In this document: piece by piece, positions 19,479 to 29,553 of the stretch
How positions within the stretch are numbered: the first letter of the stretch is position 1
Layout: every line of letters starts with the position of its first letter
Source of the DNA: Vibrio sp. HDW18
GTDB taxonomy: Bacteria > Pseudomonadota > Gammaproteobacteria > Enterobacterales > Vibrionaceae
Direction of reading: 5' to 3'
DNA: 64,000 nt
NCBI RefSeq assembly: GCF_011306175.1
Contig: NZ_CP049913.1
Location: 1,302,001-1,366,000 of the forward strand
Program-made: the position numbers and the translations under genes
Notes under the pieces: generated by a model
The model's input: only the letters and a program-made list of their open reading frames with translations
Told to the model about the DNA's origin: nothing
Databases searched by the model: none

Positions 19479-19886
19479 GTGTTTGATGTCGGTTTTTGGG
19501 AGCTGGTGTTGATCGCGATTGTGGCACTGGTGGTGCTCGGTCCGGAACGATTACCGCATGCGATTCGCAGCGTTGCTAAGTTTGTCTCCACCGCGAAAAG
19601 CATGGCTAATAGCGTTAAAGACGAGCTGGCGCGCGAGTTGAAAGTGCAGGAACTGCAAGAAAACCTGCGCAAAGCTGAGCAGATGGGGATGCAAAATTTA
19701 TCGCCAGAGCTGCAACAATCGGTCGAATCACTCAAGCAAGCCGCGCAGCAAGTACAGCAGCCTTATGCGGCTCCATCAGCCAGTGACACCCAAGCCGACT
19801 CTACGAGTGGTGAGAAGGATGTGACTGTCGAGCCGGATCCGCATCTTGAGAGTGTCGCGCCAGCGCCGGTTAACAAGACCGATTAG
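19479..19886 (+). CDS. tatB: TatB, twin-arginine translocase receptor subunit
   Basis: 135 aa from GTG 19479, three bases after tatA. MFDVGFWELVLIAIVALVVLGPERLP has the conserved Glu8 and the LGP hinge of TatB, followed by a long amphipathic helix and a Gln/Ala-rich, acidic tail. With TatC it forms the signal-peptide receptor. Confidence 0.94.
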   Translation: MFDVGFWELVLIAIVALVVLGPERLPHAIRSVAKFVSTAKSMANSVKDELARELKVQELQENLRKAEQMGMQNLSPELQQSVESLKQAAQQVQQPYAAPSASDTQADSTSGEKDVTVEPDPHLESVAPAPVNKTD

Positions 19887-19933
19887 GCGATGTGAGCTGA
19901 CTCGATTGTCTTCCCAAACTAAACTGTCTTCAC

Positions 19934-19966
19934 AAAGAGTTATCCTCGGTGCGATAACTCTTTTTT
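19934..19966 (+). terminator. intrinsic terminator between tatB and tatC
   Basis: An 11-bp perfect stem AAAGAGTTATC/GATAACTCTTT with 8-nt loop and a run of T overlapping the stem end. It lies 48 bp past tatB and 22 bp before tatC in an otherwise co-oriented operon, so it would cut tatC expression relative to tatAB unless read through. Confidence 0.8.
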
Positions 19967-19987
19967 GATCTGCTACATGAGGTTTGC

Positions 19988-20737
19988 ATGTCTTCCGTTG
20001 AACAACCCCAACCTTTAATCAGCCATCTATTGGAACTGCGTGATCGCCTACTGAAAGCCGTTGCGGCGGTGGTGGTGGTGTTTATTGGTTTGATCTATTT
20101 TTCCAATGAGATTTACCAATTTGTCTCCAAACCGTTAGTGGAAAGGCTGCCGGCTGGGGCCACGATGATCGCAACCGATGTGGCGTCTCCGTTTTTCACT
20201 CCATTGAAACTGACCTTAATTGCCGCGGTATTTATTTCGGTGCCATTTATTCTTTATCAAGTCTGGGCCTTTGTTGCACCGGGTTTGTATAAGCATGAGC
20301 GGCGGTTAATTTTTCCACTGTTGGTTTCAAGTTCACTGTTGTTTTACTGTGGGGTGGCGTTTGCTTACTTTGTGGTTTTTCCATTAGTGTTCGGTTTTTT
20401 CACGGCGATTTCCTTAAGTGGCGTAGAGTTCGCCACCGATATTGCCAGCTATCTCGATTTTGTGTTGGCGCTGTTTTTAGCCTTTGGTATTGCCTTTGAA
20501 GTGCCGGTGGCGATCATTTTGCTGTGTTGGACCGGTGCCACCACGCCAAGCAGCCTGTCGCAAAAACGGCCATACATTATCGTTGGGGCGTTTGTCGTGG
20601 GCATGTTCTTGACGCCACCAGATATGATTTCGCAAACTTTGCTGGCGATACCGATGTGTTTGTTATTTGAAGTCGGGCTGTTTTTTGCCAGATTTTATAC
20701 TCGAGACAATACCACACCCCCCTCAGATGAGGATTAG
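19988..20737 (+). CDS. tatC: TatC, twin-arginine translocase signal-peptide receptor
   Basis: 249 aa, six membrane helices. N-terminal [30 protein letters not shown] with the conserved Glu after helix 2, [15 protein letters not shown] [14 protein letters not shown] in helix 4, and [21 protein letters not shown] at the end. It recognises the RR motif of Tat substrates. AGG upstream of ATG 19988; a terminator lies before and another after the gene. Confidence 0.95.
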   Translation: MSSVEQPQPLISHLLELRDRLLKAVAAVVVVFIGLIYFSNEIYQFVSKPLVERLPAGATMIATDVASPFFTPLKLTLIAAVFISVPFILYQVWAFVAPGLYKHERRLIFPLLVSSSLLFYCGVAFAYFVVFPLVFGFFTAISLSGVEFATDIASYLDFVLALFLAFGIAFEVPVAIILLCWTGATTPSSLSQKRPYIIVGAFVVGMFLTPPDMISQTLLAIPMCLLFEVGLFFARFYTRDNTTPPSDED

Positions 20738-20765
20738 CGAGTCGCGGTTATGGTATGGGTAATAT

Positions 20766-20793
20766 GGGGCAAATAATGTGCCCCGACTTTTTA
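20766..20793 (+). terminator. intrinsic terminator after tatC
   Basis: GGGGCA/TGCCCC stem, 7-nt loop, then GACTTTTTATT. It lies between tatC and the convergent MATE gene. Confidence 0.75.
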
Positions 20794-22140
20794 TTGCCAC
20801 AACCAAGTTCCTGCTCGCCACTGGCGATAGAGTGTGATGCCTAAGGTTATAGCGCGTAGCGCCATAAAGCTGAGCATGGCAAACCACAGCGCATGATTGC
20901 CGAGATCGGTACTCAGCCAATAAAGCGCAAAAAAACTCACCGCCGCGATCGCCATGCTATTACGCATTTCTCGCCCTTTGGTCGCGCCAATAAACACCCC
21001 ATCCAGTAAAAAGCACCACACGGAGATCAGCGGCATTGCCACCAGCCAAGGTAAATAGGTAGCCGCAGTGATTTGTACGCTGGGAATATTGGTGATGAGC
21101 GGAATGATCTGCGTTCCCAAGCTAAAGAAAAGTGCACTAAGTAGTGCACAGATCAGCAGTGCCCAAAAAGTGCTACCTATCATCGAAGCGCGTAGTTGCT
21201 GGTTATCTTTGCCACCTATCGCTTTGCCAACCATCGCTTCCATCGCATAGGCAAATCCATCCATGCCGTAGGAAATGATCATCAATAAACTCATTAATAC
21301 CGCATTGGCTGCCACGGTTTGATCGCCGAGGGCCGCACCTTGAAAGGTCATAAAGCTAAACACGGCTTGCAGGCAAAGTGAACGCAGAAAAATGTCTCGA
21401 TTTAGGGTGACTAGCCGTGAAAGTTGCGTACTGAATGTGGTTAATAAGCCGAGTAGTGCAGGTAACTGCTGCTGTCGCCAGTAGCGAATGACAAACATCA
21501 GGCCAAACATCAGACCCGTATAGTCGGCGATCACCGATGCCATCGCGGCGCCTTCAACCTTTAAATCTAAGCCAAGTACCAACAGGAGATCGAACGCAAT
21601 ATTGGTCAGGTTAATGATGATCACTATCCACATTGGCGCGCGAGCATTTTGAGTGCCGAGTAACCAGCCTAACAAAACCAAATTGAGCAGTGCCGCTGGC
21701 GCGCTCCAAGCGCGAAGATAGAAATAGTTTGCCGCTTGAGTTTTGACTGGCAGGCTGGCAGCGCTGAATTGAAAAATCAACTCGGCGATGGGGCGATGCA
21801 CCAGTAAAAAGAGCGCGGCTAAACCAAGCGCGATCACGCAGCTTTGCAGTAATACTTGCCCTAGTTGATGTGGGTTTTGAGCGCCATGGGCTTGGGCGGA
21901 GAGGCCGGTCGTCGACATGCGCAGAAAGCCGAGCAACCAAAAGGTGACGCTAATCATAGTGCTGCCCAGTGCCACGCCACCTAAGTACCAAGCATGTTCG
22001 AGGTGGCCAATTACCGCAGCGTCCACTAAACCAAGCAGTGGAACGGTAATATTTGATAACACCATAGGTAAAGCGATCGCCAATACTTGGCGATGGACGT
22101 TTTTTTGTTGCAGAGTTTGCAAGATCAATGACACACCCAA
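20791..22140 (-). CDS. dinF: DinF-type MATE efflux transporter
   Basis: 449 aa with twelve predicted membrane helices and the MATE N-terminal signature ALPMVLSNITVPLLGLVDAAVIGHL. In E. coli dinF lies directly after lexA and shares its SOS control. Here it follows lexA on the same strand after 211 bp, but a strong terminator stands between (22283-22319) and I see no LexA box directly upstream, so SOS control would depend on read-through. Members export cationic or oxidised compounds using Na+ or H+. Confidence 0.88.
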   Translation of the reverse strand: MGVSLILQTLQQKNVHRQVLAIALPMVLSNITVPLLGLVDAAVIGHLEHAWYLGGVALGSTMISVTFWLLGFLRMSTTGLSAQAHGAQNPHQLGQVLLQSCVIALGLAALFLLVHRPIAELIFQFSAASLPVKTQAANYFYLRAWSAPAALLNLVLLGWLLGTQNARAPMWIVIIINLTNIAFDLLLVLGLDLKVEGAAMASVIADYTGLMFGLMFVIRYWRQQQLPALLGLLTTFSTQLSRLVTLNRDIFLRSLCLQAVFSFMTFQGAALGDQTVAANAVLMSLLMIISYGMDGFAYAMEAMVGKAIGGKDNQQLRASMIGSTFWALLICALLSALFFSLGTQIIPLITNIPSVQITAATYLPWLVAMPLISVWCFLLDGVFIGATKGREMRNSMAIAAVSFFALYWLSTDLGNHALWFAMLSFMALRAITLGITLYRQWRAGTWLWQ

Positions 22141-22282
22141 ACCTCAATCTAGATTGGCGGTTAGTGTAACTGAGCGCTGTTTGATCGGCTATGGTGAGTG
22201 GCTAATCGGGGCAATTGTGATTGGTGTGGCCTGCGGACTTGAAGTGTTATAGATCTTAACTTATGGAGATACACCGCGAGAT

Positions 22283-22319
22283 AAAAGCCCATCGCCATGG
22301 TTGAAAATGGCACATGGGC
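22283..22319 (-). terminator. intrinsic terminator after lexA
   Basis: On the minus strand, GCCCAT and GCCAT pair with ATGGC and ATGGGC with small bulges, followed by TTTTAT. It separates lexA from dinF. Confidence 0.75.
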
Positions 22320-22351
22320 ATTATTATTTAATGGTGGGGATCCTAACGCTG

Positions 22352-22981
22352 TTACATCCAGTCACTGCTGCGAATCACACCGACGGCAATACCTTCAATG
22401 GTCAATGATTGTGCGGTTAAGTCGACCTCAATTGGCGCGAATTCTTCGTTTTCAGCATGCAGTCGCACTTTGGCACCTTTGCGCTCAAAGCGTTTTACGG
22501 TGACATCATCTTCGACTCGAGCCACGACGACTTGACCATTACGCACATCTTGAGTTTTGTGGACCGCTAAGAGGTCACCATCAAGAATACCGATATTTTT
22601 CATGCTTTCACCATGTACGCGGAGTAGAAAGTCGGCATGAGGGCGAAACATGTTGGGATCGACCTGATAGTGAGTTTCGACATGCTCTTGAGCGAGGATC
22701 GGTTCTCCGGCCGCCACTCGGCCGATTAAGGGCAGGCCGCTTTCAATCTCTTCTTGATTGGCGGCATGATCGACGAGAATGCGGATCCCACGTGATGCAC
22801 CTGGCACCATTTCAATCACTTGTTTACGCGCTAGCGCTTTGAGGTGCTCTTCAGCCGCATTCGCTGAACGAAAACCGAGTTCTTTAGCAATTTCTGCGCG
22901 GGTTGGTGGCATTCCGGTTTGCTCAATCTGGGTTTTGATCAGATCAAACACTTGTTGTTGGCGAGGGGTTAACGGCTTCAT
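22352..22981 (-). CDS. lexA: LexA, SOS repressor
   Basis: 209 aa. N-terminal winged helix ([19 protein letters not shown], recognition region [24 protein letters not shown]), self-cleavage site RVAAGEP (Ala-Gly bond), catalytic Ser in [10 protein letters not shown] and Lys in VTVKRFER. RecA filaments trigger self-cleavage and derepress the SOS regulon. Two LexA boxes overlap its own promoter, as in E. coli. It is divergent from plsB. Confidence 0.97.
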   Translation of the reverse strand: MKPLTPRQQQVFDLIKTQIEQTGMPPTRAEIAKELGFRSANAAEEHLKALARKQVIEMVPGASRGIRILVDHAANQEEIESGLPLIGRVAAGEPILAQEHVETHYQVDPNMFRPHADFLLRVHGESMKNIGILDGDLLAVHKTQDVRNGQVVVARVEDDVTVKRFERKGAKVRLHAENEEFAPIEVDLTAQSLTIEGIAVGVIRSSDWM

Positions 22982-22988
22982 GAGTTAC

Positions 22989-23004
22989 CTGTCTTTTTAT
23001 ACAG
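22989..23004. promoter_or_regulatory. LexA box 1 of lexA
   Basis: CTGT-N8-ACAG with an A/T-rich spacer, a perfect match to the gamma-proteobacterial SOS operator core. It begins 8 bp upstream of the lexA start codon. Confidence 0.9.
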
Positions 23005-23008
23005 TTGA

Positions 23009-23024
23009 CTGTGAGTATATCCAG
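23009..23024. promoter_or_regulatory. LexA box 2 of lexA
   Basis: CTGT-N8-CCAG, one mismatch from the core, 4 bp beyond box 1. Tandem boxes upstream of lexA are the E. coli arrangement and give tight autoregulation. Confidence 0.75.
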
Positions 23025-23300
23025 TGTCGGTTAAATTGCCAAGCCAATTGCTGGTTTTTTGTCTGATAGTGATGCTAACCACACGGAAAAATCACATAAA
23101 TGCATCACTCTTCGTCTTGACAGTTGGCGAGTGTGCATCAGAAATGCTGCCAATCTAAGCAATAAAATTAAAAGGTTTGACCAGTTTCTGGTATTCTTGG
23201 CGCGCAAAAAACCAGACTGCACGAGTGTATCGCCTCACGCTAAGCGCATCAGAGCACATACAGTCGAGCTTATTTCAAGAATCTTGAGGCTTTGAACTCT
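23025..23300. other. lexA / plsB divergent region
   Basis: Upstream of the two LexA boxes the region holds no gene. TTGACA at 23114-23119 and TTGACC near 23176 are possible -35 elements for plsB, but I cannot fix a -10. Confidence 0.35.
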
Positions 23301-25727
23301 ATGTCTTCAGGACACCTATTATCTCGTTCACTACTGAAATTGCCGATGTCGGCACTGGTGAAAGGGACTGCAATTCCGTCTGATCCAATTCATGATCTGG
23401 CGATTGATCGCCACCAACCGATCATTTACGCGTTACCATTTCGCTCGAATGTGGATTTGCTGACGCTACAAACTCACGCCAAACAAGCTGGTTTGCCGGA
23501 TCCTCTTGAGCCACTGGTGCTCAATGGTCAAGCCTATCAACGCTATGTGTTTATTGCTTCGCGTCCAACGCTACTCAGTCGTGATCAGCATGTGCCGAAT
23601 GAGTCGATCACGCTGTTTTCCGATCTGCTTTCTGTGCATAAATTAGACAGTGAATTGAATGTGCAAGTGATCCCTGCGACTGTGCTGTGGGGGCGTAAGC
23701 CGGGTAAAGAGGGACAAGAGCGTCCTTATTTGCAAACCTTGAATGGGGCGCAAAAAGCACTAGCGGTACTGACCGCTGGTCGCGACTGTTTAGTGCGCTT
23801 TAGCCCTGCCGTCTCTTTGCGTTATATGGCCGATACTCATGGTACGGATGCCTCGATAGCGCATAAACTGGCGCGCGTGGCACGCATTCACTTTTCTCGC
23901 CAAAAACTGGCGGCTTCTGGGCCGGATTTGCCGCAGCGCGCGCAGTTATTCGCGCGGTTGATGAACTCGCCAGCGATTGAAAAAGCCATCGCCGATGAAG
24001 CGCAAGCAAAACAGATCCCGCTTGAAAAAGCGCGCAAAGCCGCGCATGACATGCTCGATGAAATTGCCGCGGATTTTTCCTATTCGCTGGTGAAAAAAGG
24101 CGATCGCGTTTTAGGTTGGTTGTGGAATCGCATTTACCAAGGCCTGAATATCAATAATGCTGCGACCGTACGCCGTTTGGCACAGGATGGGCATGAGATT
24201 GTGTATGTGCCTTGTCATCGTAGCCATATGGATTATCTGCTGCTGTCGTATGTGCTCTACCATGAAGGTATGGTGCCTCCGCATATTGCGGCGGGGATTA
24301 ACCTGAACTTTTTCCCCGCTGGACCGATTTTCCGCCGCGGTGGGGCCTTTTTTATCCGCCGCAGTTTTAAAGGCGCACCACTCTATTCCACGCTGTTTCG
24401 TGAATACTTAGCCGAACTCTTTGCCAAAGGGTATTCGGTTGAGTATTTCAGTGAAGGCGGCCGTTCGCGCACCGGACGCTTGCTACCGGCGAAAACTGGG
24501 ATGTTGGCGATGACCATTCAAGCCATGTTGCGTGGCCTAAATCGTCCGGTCACTTTAGTGCCAGTCTACATTGGCTATGAGCATGTGATGGAAGTGGGGA
24601 CGTATGCCAAAGAGCTGCGTGGTAAGCGCAAAGAGAAAGAAAACGCCAGCTTAGTGCTACGCACTTTGCGTAAATTGCGCAATTTTGGCCAAGGTTATGT
24701 CAACTTCGGTGAGCCAATCCCTCTTAACCAGTTTTTGAATGAAACAGTACCGCAGTGGACACAAGATATTGATCCCATGGGCGCCAGTAAGCCGCAGTGG
24801 ATGACACCAACTGTGAATCAATTGGCGACGCGCATGATGACTCACATTAATGATGCGGCGGCCGTCAATGCGATGACCTTGTGTGCTACCGCGTTACTGG
24901 CTTCTCGTCAGCGAGCTTTGGCGCGGGATAACCTGGTCAAACAGGTTGAGTGCTATTTATCGTTGCTGCGTAATGTGCCTTATTCTGCAACCTCAACGGT
25001 ACCGGTCGATAGCGCAGAGCGCTTGGTGGAGCATGCGGAATCGTTGGATAAGTTTGTGGTGGAAACCGATACCATGGGCGATATTATTTCACTGGATCGC
25101 AATCAATCGATCCTGATGACCTATTATCGCAATAACATTATCCATCTGCTGGCGCTGCCTTCTCTGATTGCGCAATTGCTGCTGCGTCAGCCGAGTGTGT
25201 CATTAGAGAAAATACAATCCACTGTGGCGCAGATTTATCCGTTCTTAAAACAAGAGCTGTTTTTGCGTTTTGAGCAAGATGAGCTTAACGATCTGGTGCT
25301 GCGCTATGTGCAAGAGCTGGTCAGTCAAGGCTTGGTGAGTATGCAAGGCGATGTCTTGACGCATAATCAAGCTCAGACTCAAGTGTTAATGCTGTTAGGG
25401 CAAACCATTGCCGAAACACTTGAACGCTATGCGATTGCGCTGAATCTGTTAGTCAGTCGCCCGCATTTAGATAAAACTGAGCTGGAAGAGAAAAGCCAAG
25501 AAGTCGCACAGCGCTTGGGGCGTTTGCACGGCATTAATGCGCCAGAATTTTTTGATAAAGGGGTTTTTGCGGCACTGTTTGTCACGCTACAACAGCAAGG
25601 TTATTTAGATAGCCACGGCCGCTGTGTGTTGGTCAGTGCTCAACCGTTGGCACGGCAACTGTACGCGCTGATCTATCCAGAAGTGCGCATGACCATTCAA
25701 GAAAGTTTGTGTCAGGTGGATGAATAG
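23301..25727 (+). CDS. plsB: PlsB, glycerol-3-phosphate acyltransferase
   Basis: Adds the first acyl chain to glycerol-3-phosphate in phospholipid synthesis; inner membrane. 808 aa from ATG 23301 (TTG at 23292 would give 811). Acyltransferase block [12 protein letters not shown] (HxxxxD), block II with [14 protein letters not shown], block [23 protein letters not shown] and block [18 protein letters not shown] at 23285-23288 is 12 bases from the ATG and 3 from the TTG; I favour the ATG with limited certainty. Divergent from lexA, as in E. coli. Confidence 0.95.
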   Translation: MSSGHLLSRSLLKLPMSALVKGTAIPSDPIHDLAIDRHQPIIYALPFRSNVDLLTLQTHAKQAGLPDPLEPLVLNGQAYQRYVFIASRPTLLSRDQHVPNESITLFSDLLSVHKLDSELNVQVIPATVLWGRKPGKEGQERPYLQTLNGAQKALAVLTAGRDCLVRFSPAVSLRYMADTHGTDASIAHKLARVARIHFSRQKLAASGPDLPQRAQLFARLMNSPAIEKAIADEAQAKQIPLEKARKAAHDMLDEIAADFSYSLVKKGDRVLGWLWNRIYQGLNINNAATVRRLAQDGHEIVYVPCHRSHMDYLLLSYVLYHEGMVPPHIAAGINLNFFPAGPIFRRGGAFFIRRSFKGAPLYSTLFREYLAELFAKGYSVEYFSEGGRSRTGRLLPAKTGMLAMTIQAMLRGLNRPVTLVPVYIGYEHVMEVGTYAKELRGKRKEKENASLVLRTLRKLRNFGQGYVNFGEPIPLNQFLNETVPQWTQDIDPMGASKPQWMTPTVNQLATRMMTHINDAAAVNAMTLCATALLASRQRALARDNLVKQVECYLSLLRNVPYSATSTVPVDSAERLVEHAESLDKFVVETDTMGDIISLDRNQSILMTYYRNNIIHLLALPSLIAQLLLRQPSVSLEKIQSTVAQIYPFLKQELFLRFEQDELNDLVLRYVQELVSQGLVSMQGDVLTHNQAQTQVLMLLGQTIAETLERYAIALNLLVSRPHLDKTELEEKSQEVAQRLGRLHGINAPEFFDKGVFAALFVTLQQQGYLDSHGRCVLVSAQPLARQLYALIYPEVRMTIQESLCQVDE

Positions 25728-25758
25728 TCGAGCTTAAAGCTGCTTATCTAATAAAATC

Positions 25759-25783
25759 AAAGGCATCCTAGTGATGCCTTTTT
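25759..25783 (+). terminator. intrinsic terminator after plsB
   Basis: AAAGGCATC/GATGCCTTT stem with CTAGT loop and five T, 32 bp past the stop codon. Confidence 0.85.
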
Positions 25784-25835
25784 GGTTGCCTTGCCTGAGT
25801 GACCGCGGCAAGCGTGCTTGAATTGCGTAGATGGA

Positions 25836-26696
25836 TTACGGATAGATGACGCTGAGTAACAGGCCAAGCGTGATCGCCATGCCCACATAATTATTATTTA
25901 AAAAAGCTTGAAAGCACGCGCTGCGCTCACGGTAACGGATCAGATGTTGTTGATAGACAAACAGCCCTGCGGCGATCAGCACTCCCCAGTAATAGTAAGA
26001 ACTGAGTGTCAGCGCTTGGCCTAAAGTGACCAGTAACCCTAAGCTGGCTAGCTGCAGTAAGCCGATGATGCGTTTATCCCAACGCCCAAATAAGATCGCA
26101 GTCGATTTGATGCCAATTTTGACATCATCCTCTCTATCGACCATCGCGTATTGTGTATCGTAAGCAATGGTCCACAGTACATTGATCGTAAACAGCGCCC
26201 AGACCGAGGCAGGCAGGGCATTGGCTTGCGCTGCCCACGCCATTGGTATCGACCAACTGAACGCTAAGCCAAGCACTAGCTGAGGCAGATGGGTATAGCG
26301 TTTCATAAATGGGTAGATAAAAGCTAGGAGCAGACCGATGCACGAGAGTTGGATCGTCAGGCTATTCATGGTTAAAACTAAGCCAAAAGCACTCACCACC
26401 AGTAAGGTAAACAGCCATAACGCTTGCTTGGCGGTGACTAATCCTGCGGGTAGTGGCCGCTGGCGGGTGCGTTGTACATAGCCATCGACATGACGATCGG
26501 CGTAGTCATTGATCACACAGCCTGCAGAACGCATTAAAAATACCCCGCAGACAAATACGCCCAGCACTCGAATATCGGGTAGGCCTTCAGCCGCCAAAAA
26601 TAGCGCCCACAAGGTTGGCCACAGCAGCAATAGTGAGCCAATCGGGCGATCCATTCGCATCAATTGCCAATATGCACGGGCTTTCGCTTGGTTCAT
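25836..26696 (-). CDS. ubiA: UbiA, 4-hydroxybenzoate octaprenyltransferase
   Basis: 286 aa integral membrane prenyltransferase joining 4-hydroxybenzoate and octaprenyl diphosphate. Two Asp-rich Mg-diphosphate motifs: [15 protein letters not shown] and [17 protein letters not shown]. Starts [18 protein letters not shown] after a short leader, typical of UbiA. Its start overlaps the ubiC stop by 4 bp, so the pair is co-translated. Confidence 0.95.
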   Translation of the reverse strand: MNQAKARAYWQLMRMDRPIGSLLLLWPTLWALFLAAEGLPDIRVLGVFVCGVFLMRSAGCVINDYADRHVDGYVQRTRQRPLPAGLVTAKQALWLFTLLVVSAFGLVLTMNSLTIQLSCIGLLLAFIYPFMKRYTHLPQLVLGLAFSWSIPMAWAAQANALPASVWALFTINVLWTIAYDTQYAMVDREDDVKIGIKSTAILFGRWDKRIIGLLQLASLGLLVTLGQALTLSSYYYWGVLIAAGLFVYQQHLIRYRERSACFQAFLNNNYVGMAITLGLLLSVIYP

Positions 26697-27235
26697 AACA
26701 CGCTCTCCTTAGCGTAAATCGGTGCGCTGGCGAGAAATACTTCGCTCACCAGTATAGGTTTGTGATTGATTGCTAAACGAGAACGTCGAGCTAACAGTGG
26801 CCCCGATGGCGTGGTGACCCAAGCCACTTGCAATTCATCTCGTTCAACATGTTCAGCACTAAACAGAGTTAAGCCGAGCGGCGTGTCACCTTGCTGAGAT
26901 AAATCAAACTCCGGATGATGCAGCGAAGAGTATGGGATGATGCTATGCCCCAATACCCAAGGTTGCTGGTCACCGCTAATCACGACTTGACGCAGCAAGT
27001 ATTGTTCGTGTGCCAGTAATGTCAGTTCATCCGATTGCAGTGAGGTTGCCGGCATGATTTGGTTATTCAGCACTTCAACCGTCAACTGATGACAAGAATT
27101 GGCCATACAACGTGATAATGAGCCGGCTTCAAGCAGCCACTGTTTGGCTAAATGACTTGGAAACTTAATGTGATCCGGTGGCTGCCAGATCGCTTGTTTG
27201 AGTGTGGCTAAATAGAGCGAAGTTATTTGATTCAT
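26693..27235 (-). CDS. ubiC: UbiC, chorismate pyruvate-lyase
   Basis: Makes 4-hydroxybenzoate from chorismate, first committed step of ubiquinone synthesis. 180 aa from the ATG at 27235, which gives the family's usual length; the open frame extends upstream another 33 codons without family resemblance. Recognised by [39 protein letters not shown] and the C-terminal [11 protein letters not shown]. Operon ubiCA, as in E. coli. Confidence 0.9.
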   Translation of the reverse strand: MNQITSLYLATLKQAIWQPPDHIKFPSHLAKQWLLEAGSLSRCMANSCHQLTVEVLNNQIMPATSLQSDELTLLAHEQYLLRQVVISGDQQPWVLGHSIIPYSSLHHPEFDLSQQGDTPLGLTLFSAEHVERDELQVAWVTTPSGPLLARRSRLAINHKPILVSEVFLASAPIYAKESVL

Positions 27236-27438
27236 ATTCTTATTCAATGTGACGCTTGATCTGAAATCCATTTCTACCTGCAACTCTGAGCGGTTTGGGT
27301 ATACAATAAAGCTCAGGTTTTGATTCCAAATCAAAGAGTTCGAACACGGAAAGCATTTTATTTACGCAATGGATGCTCTATTGTAACAAGACTCCGCAGG
27401 TTCGAGTATGGCGAACAGAATAAAGAGCAAATACTAAG

Positions 27439-27852
27439 ATGCCAAAACGTTACTTAATCCAAATTATGCTGGCTTTAAGCTGCATGTTGTCTTTTGTCAG
27501 TGTTGCGCAACAGAAGAGCAACACCGTCCCTCAACTTGGTTATTTCACCTTAGAGCCGGATTTGACCACCAATTTTTTTACTAAAGGCAACAAATTAGGT
27601 TATATCCAAGTCCGGATTGACATTATGGTGGCTAATGCGGCGGATTTGCCGATTATCGATCGTCATCAACCCTTGATCCGTGATGCGGTGGTAGAGCTGC
27701 TCGGTAAACAGACCGAAGATACCATTAAATCTCTGGCCGGGCGTGAAGATCTCCGTAAGTCGTTGGTGGGCCGTTTGAACAATATTTTATTACCCGAAGT
27801 CGGGCGTACCATCATCGCCGATTTGCTGTTTACCAAGTATATCTACCAATAG
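27439..27852 (+). CDS. FliL-like periplasmic/membrane protein
   Basis: 137 aa. Cleavable-looking signal peptide (MPKRYLIQIMLALSCMLSFVSVAQQ), then a FliL-type domain: LGYFTLEPDLTTNF, GYIQVRIDIMV and HQPLIRDAVVELLGKQT. FliL proteins support the flagellar stator, but this one lies outside any flagellar cluster, so its role could be different. Single gene, divergent from ubiCA. Confidence 0.8.
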   Translation: MPKRYLIQIMLALSCMLSFVSVAQQKSNTVPQLGYFTLEPDLTTNFFTKGNKLGYIQVRIDIMVANAADLPIIDRHQPLIRDAVVELLGKQTEDTIKSLAGREDLRKSLVGRLNNILLPEVGRTIIADLLFTKYIYQ

Positions 27853-27886
27853 CCAGTCGCCGTTTTACTGGCTAGATTGGATTTTT
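27851..27886 (+). terminator. weak candidate terminator after the FliL-like gene
   Basis: AGCCAGT/ACTGGCT stem with 9-nt loop directly at the stop codon; the T run (ATTTTTC) comes several bases late. Confidence 0.35.
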
Positions 27887-27922
27887 CGCAAGCACTTTGC
27901 GGTGGGTAGCTGAGAGTTAACC

Positions 27923-28750
27923 CTATGCCGTGTGTTGACTCTCAAACCATGCCACAACGATGCCACTGATTAATCCGGCTAAATGGGCCGTATTGGCAAT
28001 GGCGAGGAAAGGTTGCACAAATCCCAACACTAACCAAGCCAACATAAAGCCGAACAGTGGACGAGGTATTGATAAACCCAGTTGCGGTGCACGTTGGCCA
28101 ATAACCCACAAATAGCCGACTAAGGCATACACTACGCCAGATAGGCCACCAAAATTGGCCCCTTCCACCCAATATTGCCCAGCACCGGAAACGATGGCGG
28201 CGATCACAAACAGTTTGATTAGCTTTAAGCTGCCAAGACGCTGCTCAATATCACCACCCAATTGCCACCACCATAGCAAATTGAAGGCAATGTGCAGCAC
28301 GGAAAAATGCAGAACCGCATGACTGACCCAGCGCCAAAATTGCCACTGTTGGTTGGTTTGGGCTGGAAAGTGCAGTGCGTTAAACATTGCTTGACCGGAG
28401 CCAAAGGTTTGCAGGGTAAAGATCACCAGACACAGCGCCATGATCAATAAGGTAAAGCCGCCAGCTTTCGCTTTAATCAGGCTGAATAAATTAGGTGACA
28501 CGTAAGAAAATTGCGCGCGTTGTGGATTGGCAAGTTGCCATGAAGCGGCTTGATATTTTTTCGCCGTCGGGTTGCGTAAAAAGATCTGCAATTCTGCCTG
28601 TGCTGCGGCAAAGTCTTGCTCGTGGGTCACCCATAGTGTCAAGAGACCGTTGGCCACTGGCGTGATCTGAATCTCGATGTGCTGGGCTGCCATGTAATCA
28701 ATAAACGCTTGCGCAGCGCGCGGATTATGTAAGCTGATCAGTAGGTGCAT
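27923..28750 (-). CDS. glpG: GlpG, rhomboid intramembrane serine protease
   Basis: 275 aa: an N-terminal cytoplasmic domain (about 1-80) and six membrane helices. Catalytic Ser in GLSGVVYALVGYLW and His in AHLAGLISG form the rhomboid dyad. Cleaves membrane proteins, with few known natural substrates. It follows glpE by 5 bp; no glpR or glpD is near, so the glp name reflects homology only. Confidence 0.93.
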   Translation of the reverse strand: MHLLISLHNPRAAQAFIDYMAAQHIEIQITPVANGLLTLWVTHEQDFAAAQAELQIFLRNPTAKKYQAASWQLANPQRAQFSYVSPNLFSLIKAKAGGFTLLIMALCLVIFTLQTFGSGQAMFNALHFPAQTNQQWQFWRWVSHAVLHFSVLHIAFNLLWWWQLGGDIEQRLGSLKLIKLFVIAAIVSGAGQYWVEGANFGGLSGVVYALVGYLWVIGQRAPQLGLSIPRPLFGFMLAWLVLGFVQPFLAIANTAHLAGLISGIVVAWFESQHTA

Positions 28751-28755
28751 GCTGG

Positions 28756-29076
28756 CTAACTCGCTTCGGTGGGGAGATTGGCGCGTTGCCAAGCCTCAAA
28801 ACCACCATCGACGCTGTACACTTGTTCAAATCCTTGGTTGACCAGATATTGTGCCGCCCCTTGGCTGCTATTGCCGTGGTAGCACATCACTAAAATCGGT
28901 TGTTCAAACTCCACTTGTGCCATTAATTGGATCACCGATTGATTGGTCAGATGAAGAGCACTTTGCGCGTGCGCACGTTGGAAAGATTGCCCATCGCGAA
29001 TATCGACCAATCGGGCTTGGCCGCGCTCAAGCATCGCTTGGGCAGCTTGAACATCAATGTGTAAAAATGCAGACAT
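28756..29076 (-). CDS. glpE: GlpE, thiosulfate sulfurtransferase (rhodanese)
   Basis: 106 aa single rhodanese domain transferring sulfane sulfur to cyanide or thioredoxin. The catalytic loop is [11 protein letters not shown], the same as E. coli GlpE, and [18 protein letters not shown] is the family N-terminal block. The ATG at 29076 gives the normal length; longer frames upstream are not supported. First gene of glpE-glpG. Confidence 0.92.
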   Translation of the reverse strand: MSAFLHIDVQAAQAMLERGQARLVDIRDGQSFQRAHAQSALHLTNQSVIQLMAQVEFEQPILVMCYHGNSSQGAAQYLVNQGFEQVYSVDGGFEAWQRANLPTEAS

Positions 29077-29553
29077 AGCCGTGCTCTCATAAACATACAA
29101 ATCATGGCTTGAGTGTAACCTATTCAAGCTTGAACAAGTACTCGTCACCAGTAAGGTTATCGATGGCTGGTTAAAATCAGTGCAGTTGTGGGTAATTCTG
29201 TGGATTGCGTTGATAAAGTGGTTTTGTGGCTTTTGATCCACAACATATAGCGATGATCCTGATTTTTCTGTGAGTAAATAGAAAAGTATCCCCAGTCGAT
29301 CTCGGCCAACAAAGCCTTGAAATAGGCGGTTTGATGACACGGTATAAATAAATACATCACAGACTTATCCACAGATGATTTGCGCAACAAGATCCCAATC
29401 TTCATCTGCGCAGGGATCGAGGGATCATGCGCTTAAGCTTAGGCTTGCCGTTATTATGATCTGAAAAAGTAGGATTGGGTTATTCACATCGCCACTCGTC
29501 ACCGAGCATATTGCCAAGTTGAGCATCTGCCGTCGGTGACTGGTGGCTAAGTT
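29077..29553. promoter_or_regulatory. 477-bp intergenic region with DnaA boxes and clustered GATC sites
   Basis: No gene. DnaA boxes: TTATCCACA at 29365-29373 (perfect) and TTATTCACA at 29480-29488 (fits TTWTNCACA), with two near matches at 29199-29207 (reverse) and 29234-29242. Seven GATC sites fall within 29235-29461, several times the random expectation. The role is unknown; oriC of this chromosome is not expected here. Confidence 0.5.
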
